NCBI GenBank assembly: GCA_963803495.1
Contig: CAWDMP010000002.1
Coordinates: 1,922,001 to 1,986,000, forward strand
DNA length: 64,000 nucleotides
Source of the DNA: Persicitalea sp963803495
GTDB lineage: Bacteria; Bacteroidota; Bacteroidia; Cytophagales; Spirosomataceae
Direction of reading: 5' to 3'
Shown piece after piece: positions 44,378-52,545 of the stretch. A program made the translations under genes and the position numbers. The notes under the pieces were generated by a model. The model saw only the letters and a list, made by a program, of their open reading frames with translations. It had not been told where the DNA came from and did no database searches. The number at the start of each line of letters is the position of its first letter. The first letter of the stretch is position 1.

Positions 44378-44885
44378 ATGATCGAGACGCCGCGCCTGCG
44401 CCTGTATCCCTGCGACGACACCCTTTTCGAAGCCATCAAGATGGGCAACAACGTGTTGTCCCGAGCCATCGGCGCCAATGTACCCAAGAAGTGGAGCCAG
44501 TACCGCGACTCTTTTGCTCCGGCCTACCTGCGCTGGAAAGCCCACAAACCCTTGCGCGAATGGTGGGTGCACTCTGATCGTGTACTTGCCCGACAATCTG
44601 CTGGTGGGTAGTTGCGGCTATAAAGGCGAGCCCGACGAGGAAGGACGCGTCGAAATCGGCTACGAAATAAAACCATCGCATCAAAACATGGGCATCGCCA
44701 CCGAAGCGGCCCGTGCCCTGGTAGTCCGCGCCTTTAAGCGGTCGGCGGTGAAAAAAGTGATTGCCCACACGCTACCGGAAGTAGGGTACTCTACGCAACT
44801 TTTACAAAAAATCGGCTTCACCCGTACCGACGATTTCCGGGACCCCGACGATGGCCTGATGTGGCGCTGGGAATTGGCTAAATGA
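44378..44885 (+). pseudogene. GNAT N-acetyltransferase (RimJ/RimL-like), frame interrupted by one base near 44565
   Basis: The frame from 44378 encodes MIETPRLRLYPCDDTLFEAI and on to LREWW, then diverges and stops at 44611. Acetyltransferase sequence resumes one base over with TLIVYLPDNLLVGSCGYKGE, EIGYEIKPSHQNMGIATEAA (acetyl-CoA loop) and LLQKIGFTRTDDF, ending at 44885. Deleting one G of the GGG at about 44564-44566 gives a continuous 168-residue protein of normal length. All motifs survive, so a sequence error is as likely as real inactivation. Probable target: an amino group on a protein or small molecule. Confidence 0.85.
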
Positions 44886-45017
44886 ACAATGAATAGTGAA
44901 TAATGAACAATGAGGCGCGCGGGTGTGAAGGCGTGATAGCGTTCGCTTACTTCGATGCCTTCGGAATTAAAAGATCGCCCCACGCCCCACTGCCCCACGC
45001 TTTAACGCCCTTACACT
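44886..45017. repeat. Low-complexity gap before the MBL hydrolase gene
   Basis: Starts with ACAATGAATAGTGAATAATG-type units, then a G-rich arm (GGCGCGCGGGTGTGAAGGCG), and ends with a G-poor arm of CGCCCCA units (GCCCCACGCCCCACTGCC) and ACGCCCTTACACT directly before the ATG at 45018. Confidence 0.6.
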
Positions 45018-45866
45018 ATGATAACTACCTACCAAAAAGACGACGCCTTGCTGGCCGACATCCGCGCTACGGCCCAAAAAGATCAGCCTGGTTTCCGACT
45101 TTGGTGGTTGGGTCAGAGCGGTTTTCTGTTGCAATGGCAGGGAAAGCATCTGCTGTTCGATCCTTATTTGTCGGACTCGCTCACCAAAAAATACGCCGAC
45201 ACCGATAAGCCGCATGTCCGCATGAGCGAGCTGGTCATCGACCCGGCCCGGCTGGACATGATCACTATCGTAACAAGTAGCCACAACCACACCGACCACC
45301 TCGACGCCGATACGCTGCAGCCCATTCTGGAGGCAAATCCCGAAGTGAAGTTCGTCGTTCCCCAAGCCAACCGCACCTTCATCGCCGAGCGTCTGGGCTG
45401 CGACGAGGATTTTCCTATTGGGATGAACGATACCTTCATTAAGGACATCGACGGCTTTCGCTTTCACGGCATTCCGGCGGCGCACAATGCCGTCGACCGC
45501 GACGCGCTGGGACAATGCAAGTTCATGGGATTTGTCGTCGAGTTCGGAAAGTATCGCGTGTACCACAGCGGCGACACGCTGTGGTTCGACGGGCTGGAAG
45601 ACTTGCTGATGCCCTTCGCCGTGGACGTGGCAATGCTGCCCATCAACGGCAACCGACCCGAGCGCCGCGTGGCGGGCAACCTCAGCGCCGAACAGGCCGC
45701 CCGGTTGGGGCGCGAAATTGGCGCGGGGCTGGTGGTACCGCATCACTACCACTTGTTCGAATTCAATACCGAGGAGCCCGAAGTATTCGAGGCCGAGGCG
45801 CGGCGCTACGGTACGCCCCACCGGGTACTGCGCGTGGGCGAAGGGATCAGTATATACCCTGAGTAA
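45018..45866 (+). CDS. MBL-fold metal-dependent hydrolase (UlaG-like)
   Basis: 282 residues. The metal-site signature reads SSHNHTDHLDADTL (about 88-101), the S-H-x-H-x-D-H form of the metallo-beta-lactamase fold. Further ligands are likely in HGIPAAHNAVDRDALGQ and VYHSGDTLWFDGLEDLL, and in VVPHHYHLFEFNT. UlaG-like proteins include lactonases and phosphodiesterases acting on small cytosolic substrates; the substrate here is unknown. There is no signal peptide. The ATG at 45018 follows a C-rich repeat leader. Confidence 0.9.
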   Translation: MITTYQKDDALLADIRATAQKDQPGFRLWWLGQSGFLLQWQGKHLLFDPYLSDSLTKKYADTDKPHVRMSELVIDPARLDMITIVTSSHNHTDHLDADTLQPILEANPEVKFVVPQANRTFIAERLGCDEDFPIGMNDTFIKDIDGFRFHGIPAAHNAVDRDALGQCKFMGFVVEFGKYRVYHSGDTLWFDGLEDLLMPFAVDVAMLPINGNRPERRVAGNLSAEQAARLGREIGAGLVVPHHYHLFEFNTEEPEVFEAEARRYGTPHRVLRVGEGISIYPE

Positions 45867-45998
45867 GTTTTAAATATCAGGGCGCAGGGACTAAATGCCG
45901 ACTATTATTTTTGAAGAAAAATAGCATTCCGTCAATAATTTTTTATCTTGTTTGTTTATTAATTCGTTTCTTCAACGCTCCTATACCCACTGAATACA

Positions 45999-47702
45999 AT
46001 GCCAACCATCACCAAAGAAACTTATCCCTGGCTGCACGCCTACCCCGAAGGCGTACCCTACGAAATAAACCCTGACGCCTACCCGTCACTGCTGGAAATG
46101 ATGGACGAAGCTTTCAAACGCTACGCCAGCCAGCCTGCCTTTGCCAACATGGGTAAGGAAATTACCTACGGCGAGTTGGACCGACTTTCAAAGGAGTTCG
46201 CCGCTTACCTGCAAAGTGTCGGGTTACAGACGGGTGACCGCATCGCGATTCAGATGCCCAACCTGCTGCAGTACCCCGTGGCGATGTACGGGGCCCTGCG
46301 GGCGGGACTGGTGATCGTCAACGTCAATCCGCTCTACACGGCCCGCGAGATGCAGCACCAATTGCACGATTCGGGCGCCAAAGCCATCGTGATCCTGGCC
46401 AACTTCGCCTCCAACCTCGTCAAGATTTTGGACAAGACGGACCTGAAGCACGTCATCGTGACGGAGGTAGGCGACATGATGAGCTTTCCCAAAAAGCTCA
46501 TCGTCAATTTAGTAGTGAAATACGTCAAGAAAATGGTACCCAGCTACGACCTCCCCAACGCGGTGGCGTTCAACAAAGCGCTGTCGACTGGCGCGTCGGC
46601 TACCTACCAGCGGCCCAAAGTCAACAACCGCGACCTGGCGTTTATCCAGTACACCGGTGGTACCACGGGCGTGTCGAAGGGTGCCATGCTCACCCACCGA
46701 AACCTGATCGCCAATGTGGAAGCCAATACCGAATGGCTCAAACCCATCATGGGCGATAATCCGCAAGCTCCCGTGATCGTGACGGCCTTGCCGCTTTACC
46801 ACGTATACGCCCTGACGGTCAACGCCCTCTCGGCGCTCAAAACCGGCGCGATGAACTTGCTCATCACCAATCCGCGGGACATGAACGCCTTCATCGACGA
46901 GCTCAAAAAATACAAGGTCAACATATTCACGGGTCTGAACACGCTCTACAATGGCCTGCTCAACAACGCCCGCTTCAAGGAAGTCGATTTCAGCGAATTG
47001 CAGGCTACCTCGGCCGGAGGCATGGCGCTACAGAAAGTGGTGGCCGACCGCTGGTTCAAGGAAACCGGCAACCTGCCCACCGAAGGCTACGGGCTATCGG
47101 AAACGTCACCCGTGCTCACTTCCAATCCGCTAAAAGGCGAAAACCGCATCGGTACCATCGGTATCCCCTGGCCCAGCACGATCGTGAAGGTCATGAATGA
47201 AGAAGGGCAATGGGCGGCCGACGACGAGCCCGGCGAAATCTGCGCTCAGGGTCCGCAGGTGATGGATGGGTACTACAACCGTCCCGACGAAACGGCCAAG
47301 GTGATGTTCGAGGACGAGGGCGGCCGCTGGTTCAAGACCGGCGACATCGGGGTACGTAGCGCCGATGGGTATTTCAAAATCGTGGACCGTAAGAAGGACA
47401 TGATTCTGGTATCGGGCTTTAACGTGTATCCCAACGAAATCGAGGACGTGGTGGCCCAATGCCCCGGCGTACTCGAGGTAGCCTGCGTGGGCGTACCGCA
47501 CGAGCGCTCGGGCGAAGCAGTCAAGATATTTGTGGTAAAAAAGGAAGGGGCCGACCTGACCGAGGCGACGCTTCAGGCGTACTGCCGGGAAAACCTGACG
47601 GCCTACAAGTGCCCCAAGCAAATCGAGTTCCGGGACGAGTTGCCCAAGACCAACGTCGGCAAAATCCTGCGCCGCGCCCTGCGCGACGAGGTGAAGGCCT
47701 GA
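45999..47702 (+). CDS. fadD: Long-chain fatty-acid-CoA ligase
   Basis: 567 residues of the ANL superfamily: activates fatty acids to acyl-CoA via acyl-AMP, feeding beta-oxidation. Seen: AMP-binding loop IQYTGGTTGVSKGAMLTHRN, TEGYGLSETSPVLTSNP, GWFKTGD-type motif as GGRWFKTGDIGVRSADGYF, hinge VDRKKDMILVSGFNVYP, and the C-terminal catalytic Lys in PKTNVGKILRRALRDE. It is probably on its own transcript: 132 bp gap upstream and a long hairpin terminator downstream. The operator shared by the thiolase and acyl-CoA dehydrogenase genes is not present upstream. Confidence 0.95.
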   Translation: MPTITKETYPWLHAYPEGVPYEINPDAYPSLLEMMDEAFKRYASQPAFANMGKEITYGELDRLSKEFAAYLQSVGLQTGDRIAIQMPNLLQYPVAMYGALRAGLVIVNVNPLYTAREMQHQLHDSGAKAIVILANFASNLVKILDKTDLKHVIVTEVGDMMSFPKKLIVNLVVKYVKKMVPSYDLPNAVAFNKALSTGASATYQRPKVNNRDLAFIQYTGGTTGVSKGAMLTHRNLIANVEANTEWLKPIMGDNPQAPVIVTALPLYHVYALTVNALSALKTGAMNLLITNPRDMNAFIDELKKYKVNIFTGLNTLYNGLLNNARFKEVDFSELQATSAGGMALQKVVADRWFKETGNLPTEGYGLSETSPVLTSNPLKGENRIGTIGIPWPSTIVKVMNEEGQWAADDEPGEICAQGPQVMDGYYNRPDETAKVMFEDEGGRWFKTGDIGVRSADGYFKIVDRKKDMILVSGFNVYPNEIEDVVAQCPGVLEVACVGVPHERSGEAVKIFVVKKEGADLTEATLQAYCRENLTAYKCPKQIEFRDELPKTNVGKILRRALRDEVKA

Positions 47703-47724
47703 GACGTTCGGGAGGCCGATAAAC

Positions 47725-47790
47725 GAAAAGCGAGCCATTTGCGTTGAAGTCAGTGTACTCGACACTTTCAATTCACTCGCTTTCTTTTTG
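47725..47790 (+). terminator. Long hairpin terminator after fadD
   Basis: The outer stem AAAGCGAG (47727-47734) pairs with CTCGCTTT (47776-47783), followed by CTTTTTG. The inner sequence can also fold (TTGAAGTCAGTG with the ACACTTTCAA side). It ends just before the lipase ATG at 47793. Confidence 0.65.
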
Positions 47791-47792
47791 CC

Positions 47793-49001
47793 ATGAATCG
47801 ATATTTCAATTTTATGATTTTGCGAAAAGGCGGGGCGTTACTGACGCTCAGCCTTTTTTTGTTTGTTACTTCCTGCAACAATACCACCGACGGGCCCGTC
47901 GAACCGAAAAACCAGTACCTGGTCGACAGCAGTCCGATCATTACGCTTTCAAAAACGGAGGTTGCTAAAAACCTCGTGGGCTTCGATCCACTTATTGCGG
48001 GCCTGCTGGCCAACGGCGTCAAGGCGTACCGCATTACTTACAAAACCCAAAACACCGACGGCAAGGAAATCACGGCATCGGGCGCGTTGATTCTGCCCGA
48101 CACCGACAAAGAGGTGTCGATGGTAAGCGTGCAGCACGGTACCATCACGAGCGACGACCAGGCGCCTTCTAATTTTAAAGACAACTCAGAGGCTAATACC
48201 GTGGGTGCTACGCTGGGCTCGCTGGGCTACATTATTTCGTACCCTGATTACATCGGCTATGGCGCTTCCAAAGACCTGCCGCACCCCTACGAGCACCGCG
48301 CCAGCCTGGCCTCGGCTTCGCTGGACATGCTGCGCGCTTCTAAGGAGTTCCTGAAACAGCAGACTGCCGTGAAGTGGAATAACAAGCTCTACATCGCGGG
48401 CTACTCCGAAGGGGGTTATGCCTCGATGTCGCTGCAGAAAAAAATTGAGGAGGAGGTACCTACCGAATTCAACCTCCGGGCGTCGAGCCTGGGCGCGGGT
48501 GCCTACGACAAAACGGCTTTCATGAAGTACCTCATCAACACCGATACGCACGGCAATGCGGGTTTCAACCGCTCGTACCTGTGGGTGACGTTGACGTACG
48601 ATCGCATCTATGGACTCAATCGGCCCAAGTCGGCGTACTTCAAGGAGCCCTGGGCCAGCCGTATCGAAAAGGACGGACTCGGTACCAACATCGACGTTTC
48701 GTTCAATAAAATCTTCACGGATAGCTTCATCAAGGGCGTCAATGATGGTACCGACACGGGCTTCCTCAACGCGGTAGCCGACAACAATGTGTACGACTGG
48801 AAGCCCACGACGCCTACCCAACTGTACCACGGTACCGATGACAAACTGGTGTTCTTTTTTAACTCCCAGAACGCCATCGACGCCATGAAAAAGCGGGGGG
48901 CTACCAACGTGACGCTTATCCCGATCAAGGGCGGCGATCACGGCTCTTCGTTGTTCGATTATTTGCAGGGTACTTTGCTATTCTTCATTTCCAATCCCTG
49001 A
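47793..49001 (+). CDS. Exported alpha/beta-hydrolase lipoprotein (secretory lipase-like)
   Basis: 402 residues. Signal peptide with lipobox FLFVTSC (Cys28), so probably lipid-anchored. The hydrolase core has SVQHGTITSDDQAP near the oxyanion region, YIGYGASKDLPHPYEHRAS, the nucleophile elbow IAGYSEGGYASMSL, and late Asp/His candidates in LYHGTDDKLVFFFN and IKGGDHGSSLFDYL. This pattern matches secretory lipases and acyl-ester hydrolases. It follows fadD closely, so a role in releasing fatty acids from external esters is plausible but not shown. Confidence 0.87.
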   Translation: MNRYFNFMILRKGGALLTLSLFLFVTSCNNTTDGPVEPKNQYLVDSSPIITLSKTEVAKNLVGFDPLIAGLLANGVKAYRITYKTQNTDGKEITASGALILPDTDKEVSMVSVQHGTITSDDQAPSNFKDNSEANTVGATLGSLGYIISYPDYIGYGASKDLPHPYEHRASLASASLDMLRASKEFLKQQTAVKWNNKLYIAGYSEGGYASMSLQKKIEEEVPTEFNLRASSLGAGAYDKTAFMKYLINTDTHGNAGFNRSYLWVTLTYDRIYGLNRPKSAYFKEPWASRIEKDGLGTNIDVSFNKIFTDSFIKGVNDGTDTGFLNAVADNNVYDWKPTTPTQLYHGTDDKLVFFFNSQNAIDAMKKRGATNVTLIPIKGGDHGSSLFDYLQGTLLFFISNP

Positions 49002-49052
49002 GAAACCTGCCGCCCGCTGGAAACGACGCGGGATTGACGATTTGTTTGCTTA

Positions 49053-49099
49053 TTTTTCACCCTTGTCTTGTGCATGTGCACCGGGGCAAGGGTGAAAAA
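49053..49099. other. Hairpin upstream of mscS
   Basis: TTTTTCACCCTTG (49053-49065) pairs perfectly with CAAGGGTGAAAAA (49087-49099). No T-run follows on the + strand, so it is a weak terminator candidate for the lipase gene. It ends 16 bp before the mscS start and could act in the leader. Confidence 0.5.
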
Positions 49100-49114
49100 A
49101 TATAAAATCACGTA

Positions 49115-50125
49115 ATGCTTTTGAAGATCCCGTTGCTTTTGTTACAGAACAAGCCCGCCATCGAGAAGGGGGCCGAGAAGATCAGTCGCGGACTGCCGCG
49201 TGGCGTCCGGCAGTTTCTGGACTACAAGCTTCTGACAGTCGGCAAGGATTTCCAGATCACCGTTTTCGATGTCCTGCTGATCTTCCTGCTGATGGCCGTG
49301 GCGCGGCTGCTGATATGGGGAATATCCAACTTATTGAGACGAGGCTTTTTCCGCCGCAAGCAGGTGGACAAAGGACGACAGGAGGCCGTCATCCAGCTGA
49401 TAAAGTACTTCATCTATGTCATAGTCATCTACCTCTCGTTGGGCATTGCCAACGTCTCGCTCACACCCTTGCTGGCGGGTTCGGCGGCTTTGTTGGTAGG
49501 TATCGGACTGGGTTTGCAGCAAACCTTCAACGACCTGGTGTCGGGCCTGATTCTGCTGTTTGAAGGTAGTATCAACATCGGCGACATCGTGGAGCTCGAC
49601 AACGGCCTGGTGGGTCGCGTGACCGAAGTGGGACTGCGCACTTCCAAAGTCGAAACGCGTGACTCGATCGGGATCATCGTACCCAACTCTAAGTTCATTA
49701 ATAACAACATCATCAACTGGTCGCACAACCGCTCGCTGACGCGCTTCATTATCACCGTCGGCGTGGCCTACCACAACAATCCGCGCCAGGTAGAATCGGT
49801 CATGCTCGAAGCCGTCACCGACCATAGCGAAATCGCCAAAAACCCCTCGCCCACGGTGCGTATCAAGGATTTTGGCAATTCGGGCGTGATCTACGAACTG
49901 CTCTTCTGGACGTACAGCGCCTGGCGCATCGAGTACATCAAGAGCGAAATTCGTTTCGTAATCTTTGACAAGTTCCGCGAAACCGGCATCGAAATTCCGT
50001 TCAATCAGTACGATCTCAACCTCAAAAAAGGCTGGGATGGCTTTGCCGATCGGTTGAAGGGGGAGGGAGAAGGGGCAGAGGTCCAAAGGTCCAAAGGCAC
50101 AGAGGATGGCGGTCGGGAAGTATAA
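49115..50125 (+). CDS. MscS-family mechanosensitive channel
   Basis: 336 residues. Three transmembrane segments (about 48-70, 93-112, 115-140), the last being the Gly/Ala-rich pore helix LLAGSAALLVGIGLGLQQTF. Then the beta domain (INIGDIVELDNGLVGRVTEV, TRDSIGIIVPNSKFINNNII) and the C-terminal alpha/beta domain ending ETGIEIPFNQYDLNLKKG. It releases solutes on hypo-osmotic shock. The last about 23 residues are low-complexity and charged (GEGEGAEVQRSKGTEDGG) and are encoded by the left arm of the gap repeat before cysM, so the natural end of the fold is around residue 313. Confidence 0.93.
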   Translation: MLLKIPLLLLQNKPAIEKGAEKISRGLPRGVRQFLDYKLLTVGKDFQITVFDVLLIFLLMAVARLLIWGISNLLRRGFFRRKQVDKGRQEAVIQLIKYFIYVIVIYLSLGIANVSLTPLLAGSAALLVGIGLGLQQTFNDLVSGLILLFEGSINIGDIVELDNGLVGRVTEVGLRTSKVETRDSIGIIVPNSKFINNNIINWSHNRSLTRFIITVGVAYHNNPRQVESVMLEAVTDHSEIAKNPSPTVRIKDFGNSGVIYELLFWTYSAWRIEYIKSEIRFVIFDKFRETGIEIPFNQYDLNLKKGWDGFADRLKGEGEGAEVQRSKGTEDGGREV

Positions 50126-50180
50126 GCACGCCCCCACTAAACAATTACACGATTCAACAATTAAACAATTACACAACAAA
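50056..50180. repeat. Low-complexity arms spanning the mscS 3' end and cysM leader
   Basis: The G-rich part (50056-50110) has GGGGGAGGGAGAAGGGGCAG and two AGGTCCAAA units, and lies inside the mscS reading frame. The G-poor part (50128-50180) has ACAATTACACGATTCAACAA and ATTAAACAATTACACAAC, ending at the cysM ATG. Same layout as the other gap repeats, although the arms pair poorly here. Confidence 0.55.
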
Positions 50181-51053
50181 ATGTCCTCCATTCTCGACCT
50201 CGTAGGCAACACCCCGCTAGTAGCACTCAGCCGCCTCAACCCTAATCCCAACGTGACGCTTTACGGCAAACTGGAAGGGAACAATCCCGGTAGTAGCGTG
50301 AAGGACAGAGCGGCATTCAGTATGATCAAAGGGGCGCTCGATCGCGGTGAGATCGACAAAAACACGCGGTTGATCGAAGCGACGAGTGGCAACACCGGCA
50401 TCGCGCTGGCAATGATCGCCAGTACCTACGGCATCGAAATAGAGCTGGTCATGCCCGAGAAGTCCACCCGCGAGCGCGTACTGACGATGGAGGCCTTCGG
50501 GGCAACCGTCACACTCACCGACGGGATCGAAAGCGCCCGCGACTACGCCGATGCCAGGGCGCAGGAACCAGGGTACTTCATGCTCAATCAATTCGCCAAT
50601 CCCGACAACTGGAAGGCGCACTACCGCAGTACGGGGCCGGAAATTTGGCGCGACACGGCGGGCGAAGTCACGCACTTCGTGTCGTCGATGGGTACTACGG
50701 GTACCATCATGGGTACTTCGCGCTATCTCAAAGAACAAAATCCTAACGTGCAGATTGTGGGATGCCAACCGACCGAAGGTACCAGCATTCCCGGCATTCG
50801 GCGTTGGCCGGAGGCGTACTTACCCAAGATTTTCGAGCCGGAGCGCGTCGACCGCGTGATCGACATCTCTGAGGACAACGCCACGACCATGACCCGCCGC
50901 CTGGCGCGGGAAGAAGGCGTATTTGCGGGCATGAGCAGCGGTGGCGCGGCTTGGGCGGCCGTGCAACTGGCGCAGGAACTCGACCAGGGCGTGATCGTCG
51001 CGATTATTTGCGACCGGGGCGATCGGTACTTGTCAAGTGATTTGTTTGCTTGA
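50181..51053 (+). CDS. cysM: Cysteine synthase B
   Basis: 290 residues, the CysM size. PLP-dependent formation of cysteine from O-acetylserine and sulfide. PLP lysine Lys41 in NNPGSSVKDRAAF; substrate loop EATSGNTGIALAMIAS; phosphate cup SSMGTTGTIMGTSRYL; C-terminal EEGVFAGMSSGGAAWAA. The frame is open back to 50106 within the mscS end, but the ATG at 50181 (SSILDLVGNTPLV) is the family start and follows a G-poor leader. The GNAT gene follows 15 bp after the stop. Confidence 0.95.
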   Translation: MSSILDLVGNTPLVALSRLNPNPNVTLYGKLEGNNPGSSVKDRAAFSMIKGALDRGEIDKNTRLIEATSGNTGIALAMIASTYGIEIELVMPEKSTRERVLTMEAFGATVTLTDGIESARDYADARAQEPGYFMLNQFANPDNWKAHYRSTGPEIWRDTAGEVTHFVSSMGTTGTIMGTSRYLKEQNPNVQIVGCQPTEGTSIPGIRRWPEAYLPKIFEPERVDRVIDISEDNATTMTRRLAREEGVFAGMSSGGAAWAAVQLAQELDQGVIVAIICDRGDRYLSSDLFA

Positions 51054-51068
51054 TTTTTTGGAATTATC

Positions 51069-51551
51069 ATGCCCGCCAACAATTACCGCAAAGCTACTCT
51101 TGCCGATATTCCCGACCTGCTGACTTTATTTGCCGATTCGGTACAGGAAGTTAATAAGAATCTGTACACTGAGCCTCAAATAAAGGCCTGGATCGAGAAG
51201 GGTATTTCAAATCCGAAGCGTTGGGAAGACCGCGTTCATGAGCAGTATTTTCTAATTGCCGAGCGCGACGGGCGCATCGTTGGATTCGCGTCGTTGCGGT
51301 TGGATGGCTACGTCGATCTGCTCTTTGTTCACAAGAATTTTCAGCGGCAGGGCATTGCTTCCCGCTTGCTGGATCAGTTGGAACTACTGGCAGTCGTCGA
51401 TGGCCTCGACAGCCTAACGACTGAGGCGAGCCTATCGGGACGACCGTTTTTTGAAGGAAAGGGCTTCGTAGTACTCGAAGCCCTGCGCGTTAAAATAGGG
51501 AAGGAGTCGCTGCCTAATTTTAAAATGGAGAAGCGGTTGAACTCAAACTAG
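51069..51551 (+). CDS. GNAT family N-acetyltransferase
   Basis: 160 residues. N-terminal KATLADIPDLLTLFADSV, beta4 LIAERDGRIVGFASLRLDGY, acetyl-CoA loop LLFVHKNFQRQGIASRLLDQLE, and C-terminal RPFFEGKGFVVLEALRV. The order of motifs fits the YafP-like branch. Substrate unknown. It is probably co-transcribed with cysM (15 bp gap). Its stop codon overlaps the stop of a short minus-strand ORF by 3 bp. Confidence 0.88.
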   Translation: MPANNYRKATLADIPDLLTLFADSVQEVNKNLYTEPQIKAWIEKGISNPKRWEDRVHEQYFLIAERDGRIVGFASLRLDGYVDLLFVHKNFQRQGIASRLLDQLELLAVVDGLDSLTTEASLSGRPFFEGKGFVVLEALRVKIGKESLPNFKMEKRLNSN

Positions 51552-51700
51552 TTGCCGGCTTGAAATTCCGTTTGTAGGCCTTCGGCCTGGAAAAAGGATT
51601 TAAGCAGAACGTCGGAAGTGACGTTTGCTTCGACTGGCTTATCTGTCACGACTTCCTGATCGAACGTCACGCAACCGTTATGGTAGGTACATAAGATCAT
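51548..51700 (-). CDS. Possible 50-residue protein, unknown
   Basis: A short ORF on the minus strand, below common size cut-offs: starts MILCTYHNGCVTFDQEVVTD and ends EGLQTEFQAGN. It fills the gap between the GNAT gene and the HVA1 gene, has a plausible AT-rich leader (AAATTAAAAAGCATTGGACC) and an amino-acid mix like a soluble protein with two cysteines. No family recognised. It overlaps the GNAT stop codon by 3 bp. It may be a real small gene or chance. Confidence 0.4.
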   Translation of the reverse strand: MILCTYHNGCVTFDQEVVTDKPVEANVTSDVLLKSFFQAEGLQTEFQAGN

Positions 51701-51766
51701 GGTCCAATGCTTTTTAATTTAAAATGCTTTTCCTCAAAAATACAAAAGCTTCTGGGCACCAACCCC

Positions 51767-51979
51767 TTACCCCTTCTCCAGTTCTGATTCTGATTTGAGA
51801 ACCTTGTCGCCGTCTTCCTGCTCGATAAGGTAAGCGGGCTCGTCATCCGTAGCGTTACGCGTGATCTCGTTGCCTTTGATAGTGCGCGTTACTTTCTTGG
51901 TGAATTTTTCCTGCACTTTACCGGAGGCGGAGCCGCTGCCCCATTTCCAGGTTACTTCGTCGCCTTTCTTGTAAGCCAT
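51767..51979 (-). CDS. HVA1/DUF2945 TUDOR-like small protein
   Basis: 70 residues: YKKGDEVTWKWGSGSASGKV, KFTKKVTRTIKGNEITRNAT and AYLIEQEDGDKVLKSESEL are the strands of the HVA1 (hypervirulence-associated) TUDOR-like domain. These small basic/acidic proteins are common in bacteria with stress-related genes; a molecular role is not established. It lies downstream of the BLUF gene on the minus strand (75 bp gap). Confidence 0.88.
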   Translation of the reverse strand: MAYKKGDEVTWKWGSGSASGKVQEKFTKKVTRTIKGNEITRNATDDEPAYLIEQEDGDKVLKSESELEKG

Positions 51980-52054
51980 GATGGTGTGGATTTTATTGGG
52001 TGAATGATCTTTGATTTACCCAATAAAAAACTCAGGCCAATCCAGCGACAGTGT

Positions 52055-52495
52055 TCAGGCTTGCCGCTCGAGAAGCTCGCGCGCCGCATCCCAGAATAGC
52101 ATGACGGGAACAGTTTCTTTTTCCGCCAGTTTGGAGAAAGTGACGAAGTTCTCGACGAAGAGTTTCTGGCTAAGCTGCCTGGCTTCGGTATCAGAGAGTT
52201 CCTGGTAGGCCATGTTCCAGCTTTCGAAGGCTCGTTTCTCTTTTTTGCCCTCGGCCAGTACTACCGCGGCGGTGTGCCGTCTATCACGGGCTATTTTACC
52301 ATAAATCGACTGAACACGCTCCTTCTCGCCCTCCAATATTTGAATAAATTCTTGATTGTGGTAGAGGAGACAGCCCGTTACATTGTTTTCGCTGTTGCGT
52401 TTCTCGGCTTCGTGAAGAATGTTTTCTATATCCTCCACGCCCAGGTCCTGGCTGGCTACCGAACAGTAGGTTATCTCGTAAATCTCTGGCAGCAT
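52055..52495 (-). CDS. BLUF-domain blue-light sensor
   Basis: 146 residues: one BLUF domain (about 4-98) plus a short C-terminal helical extension, with no attached effector. The flavin-site residues are visible: Tyr10 in EITYCSVAS, Asn38 in NNVTGCLLYH, Gln52 in EFIQILEGEKE, and Trp93/Met95 in FESWNMAYQEL. It binds FAD and shifts its hydrogen-bond network on blue light. Stand-alone BLUF proteins act through partner proteins; none is identified, though HVA1 and SulP genes flank it on the same strand. Confidence 0.93.
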   Translation of the reverse strand: MLPEIYEITYCSVASQDLGVEDIENILHEAEKRNSENNVTGCLLYHNQEFIQILEGEKERVQSIYGKIARDRRHTAAVVLAEGKKEKRAFESWNMAYQELSDTEARQLSQKLFVENFVTFSKLAEKETVPVMLFWDAARELLERQA

Positions 52496-52545
52496 CCTGT
52501 CAATCGATAAGTGATGTGTTTGAAATATAAAACGAAGATAGGACT

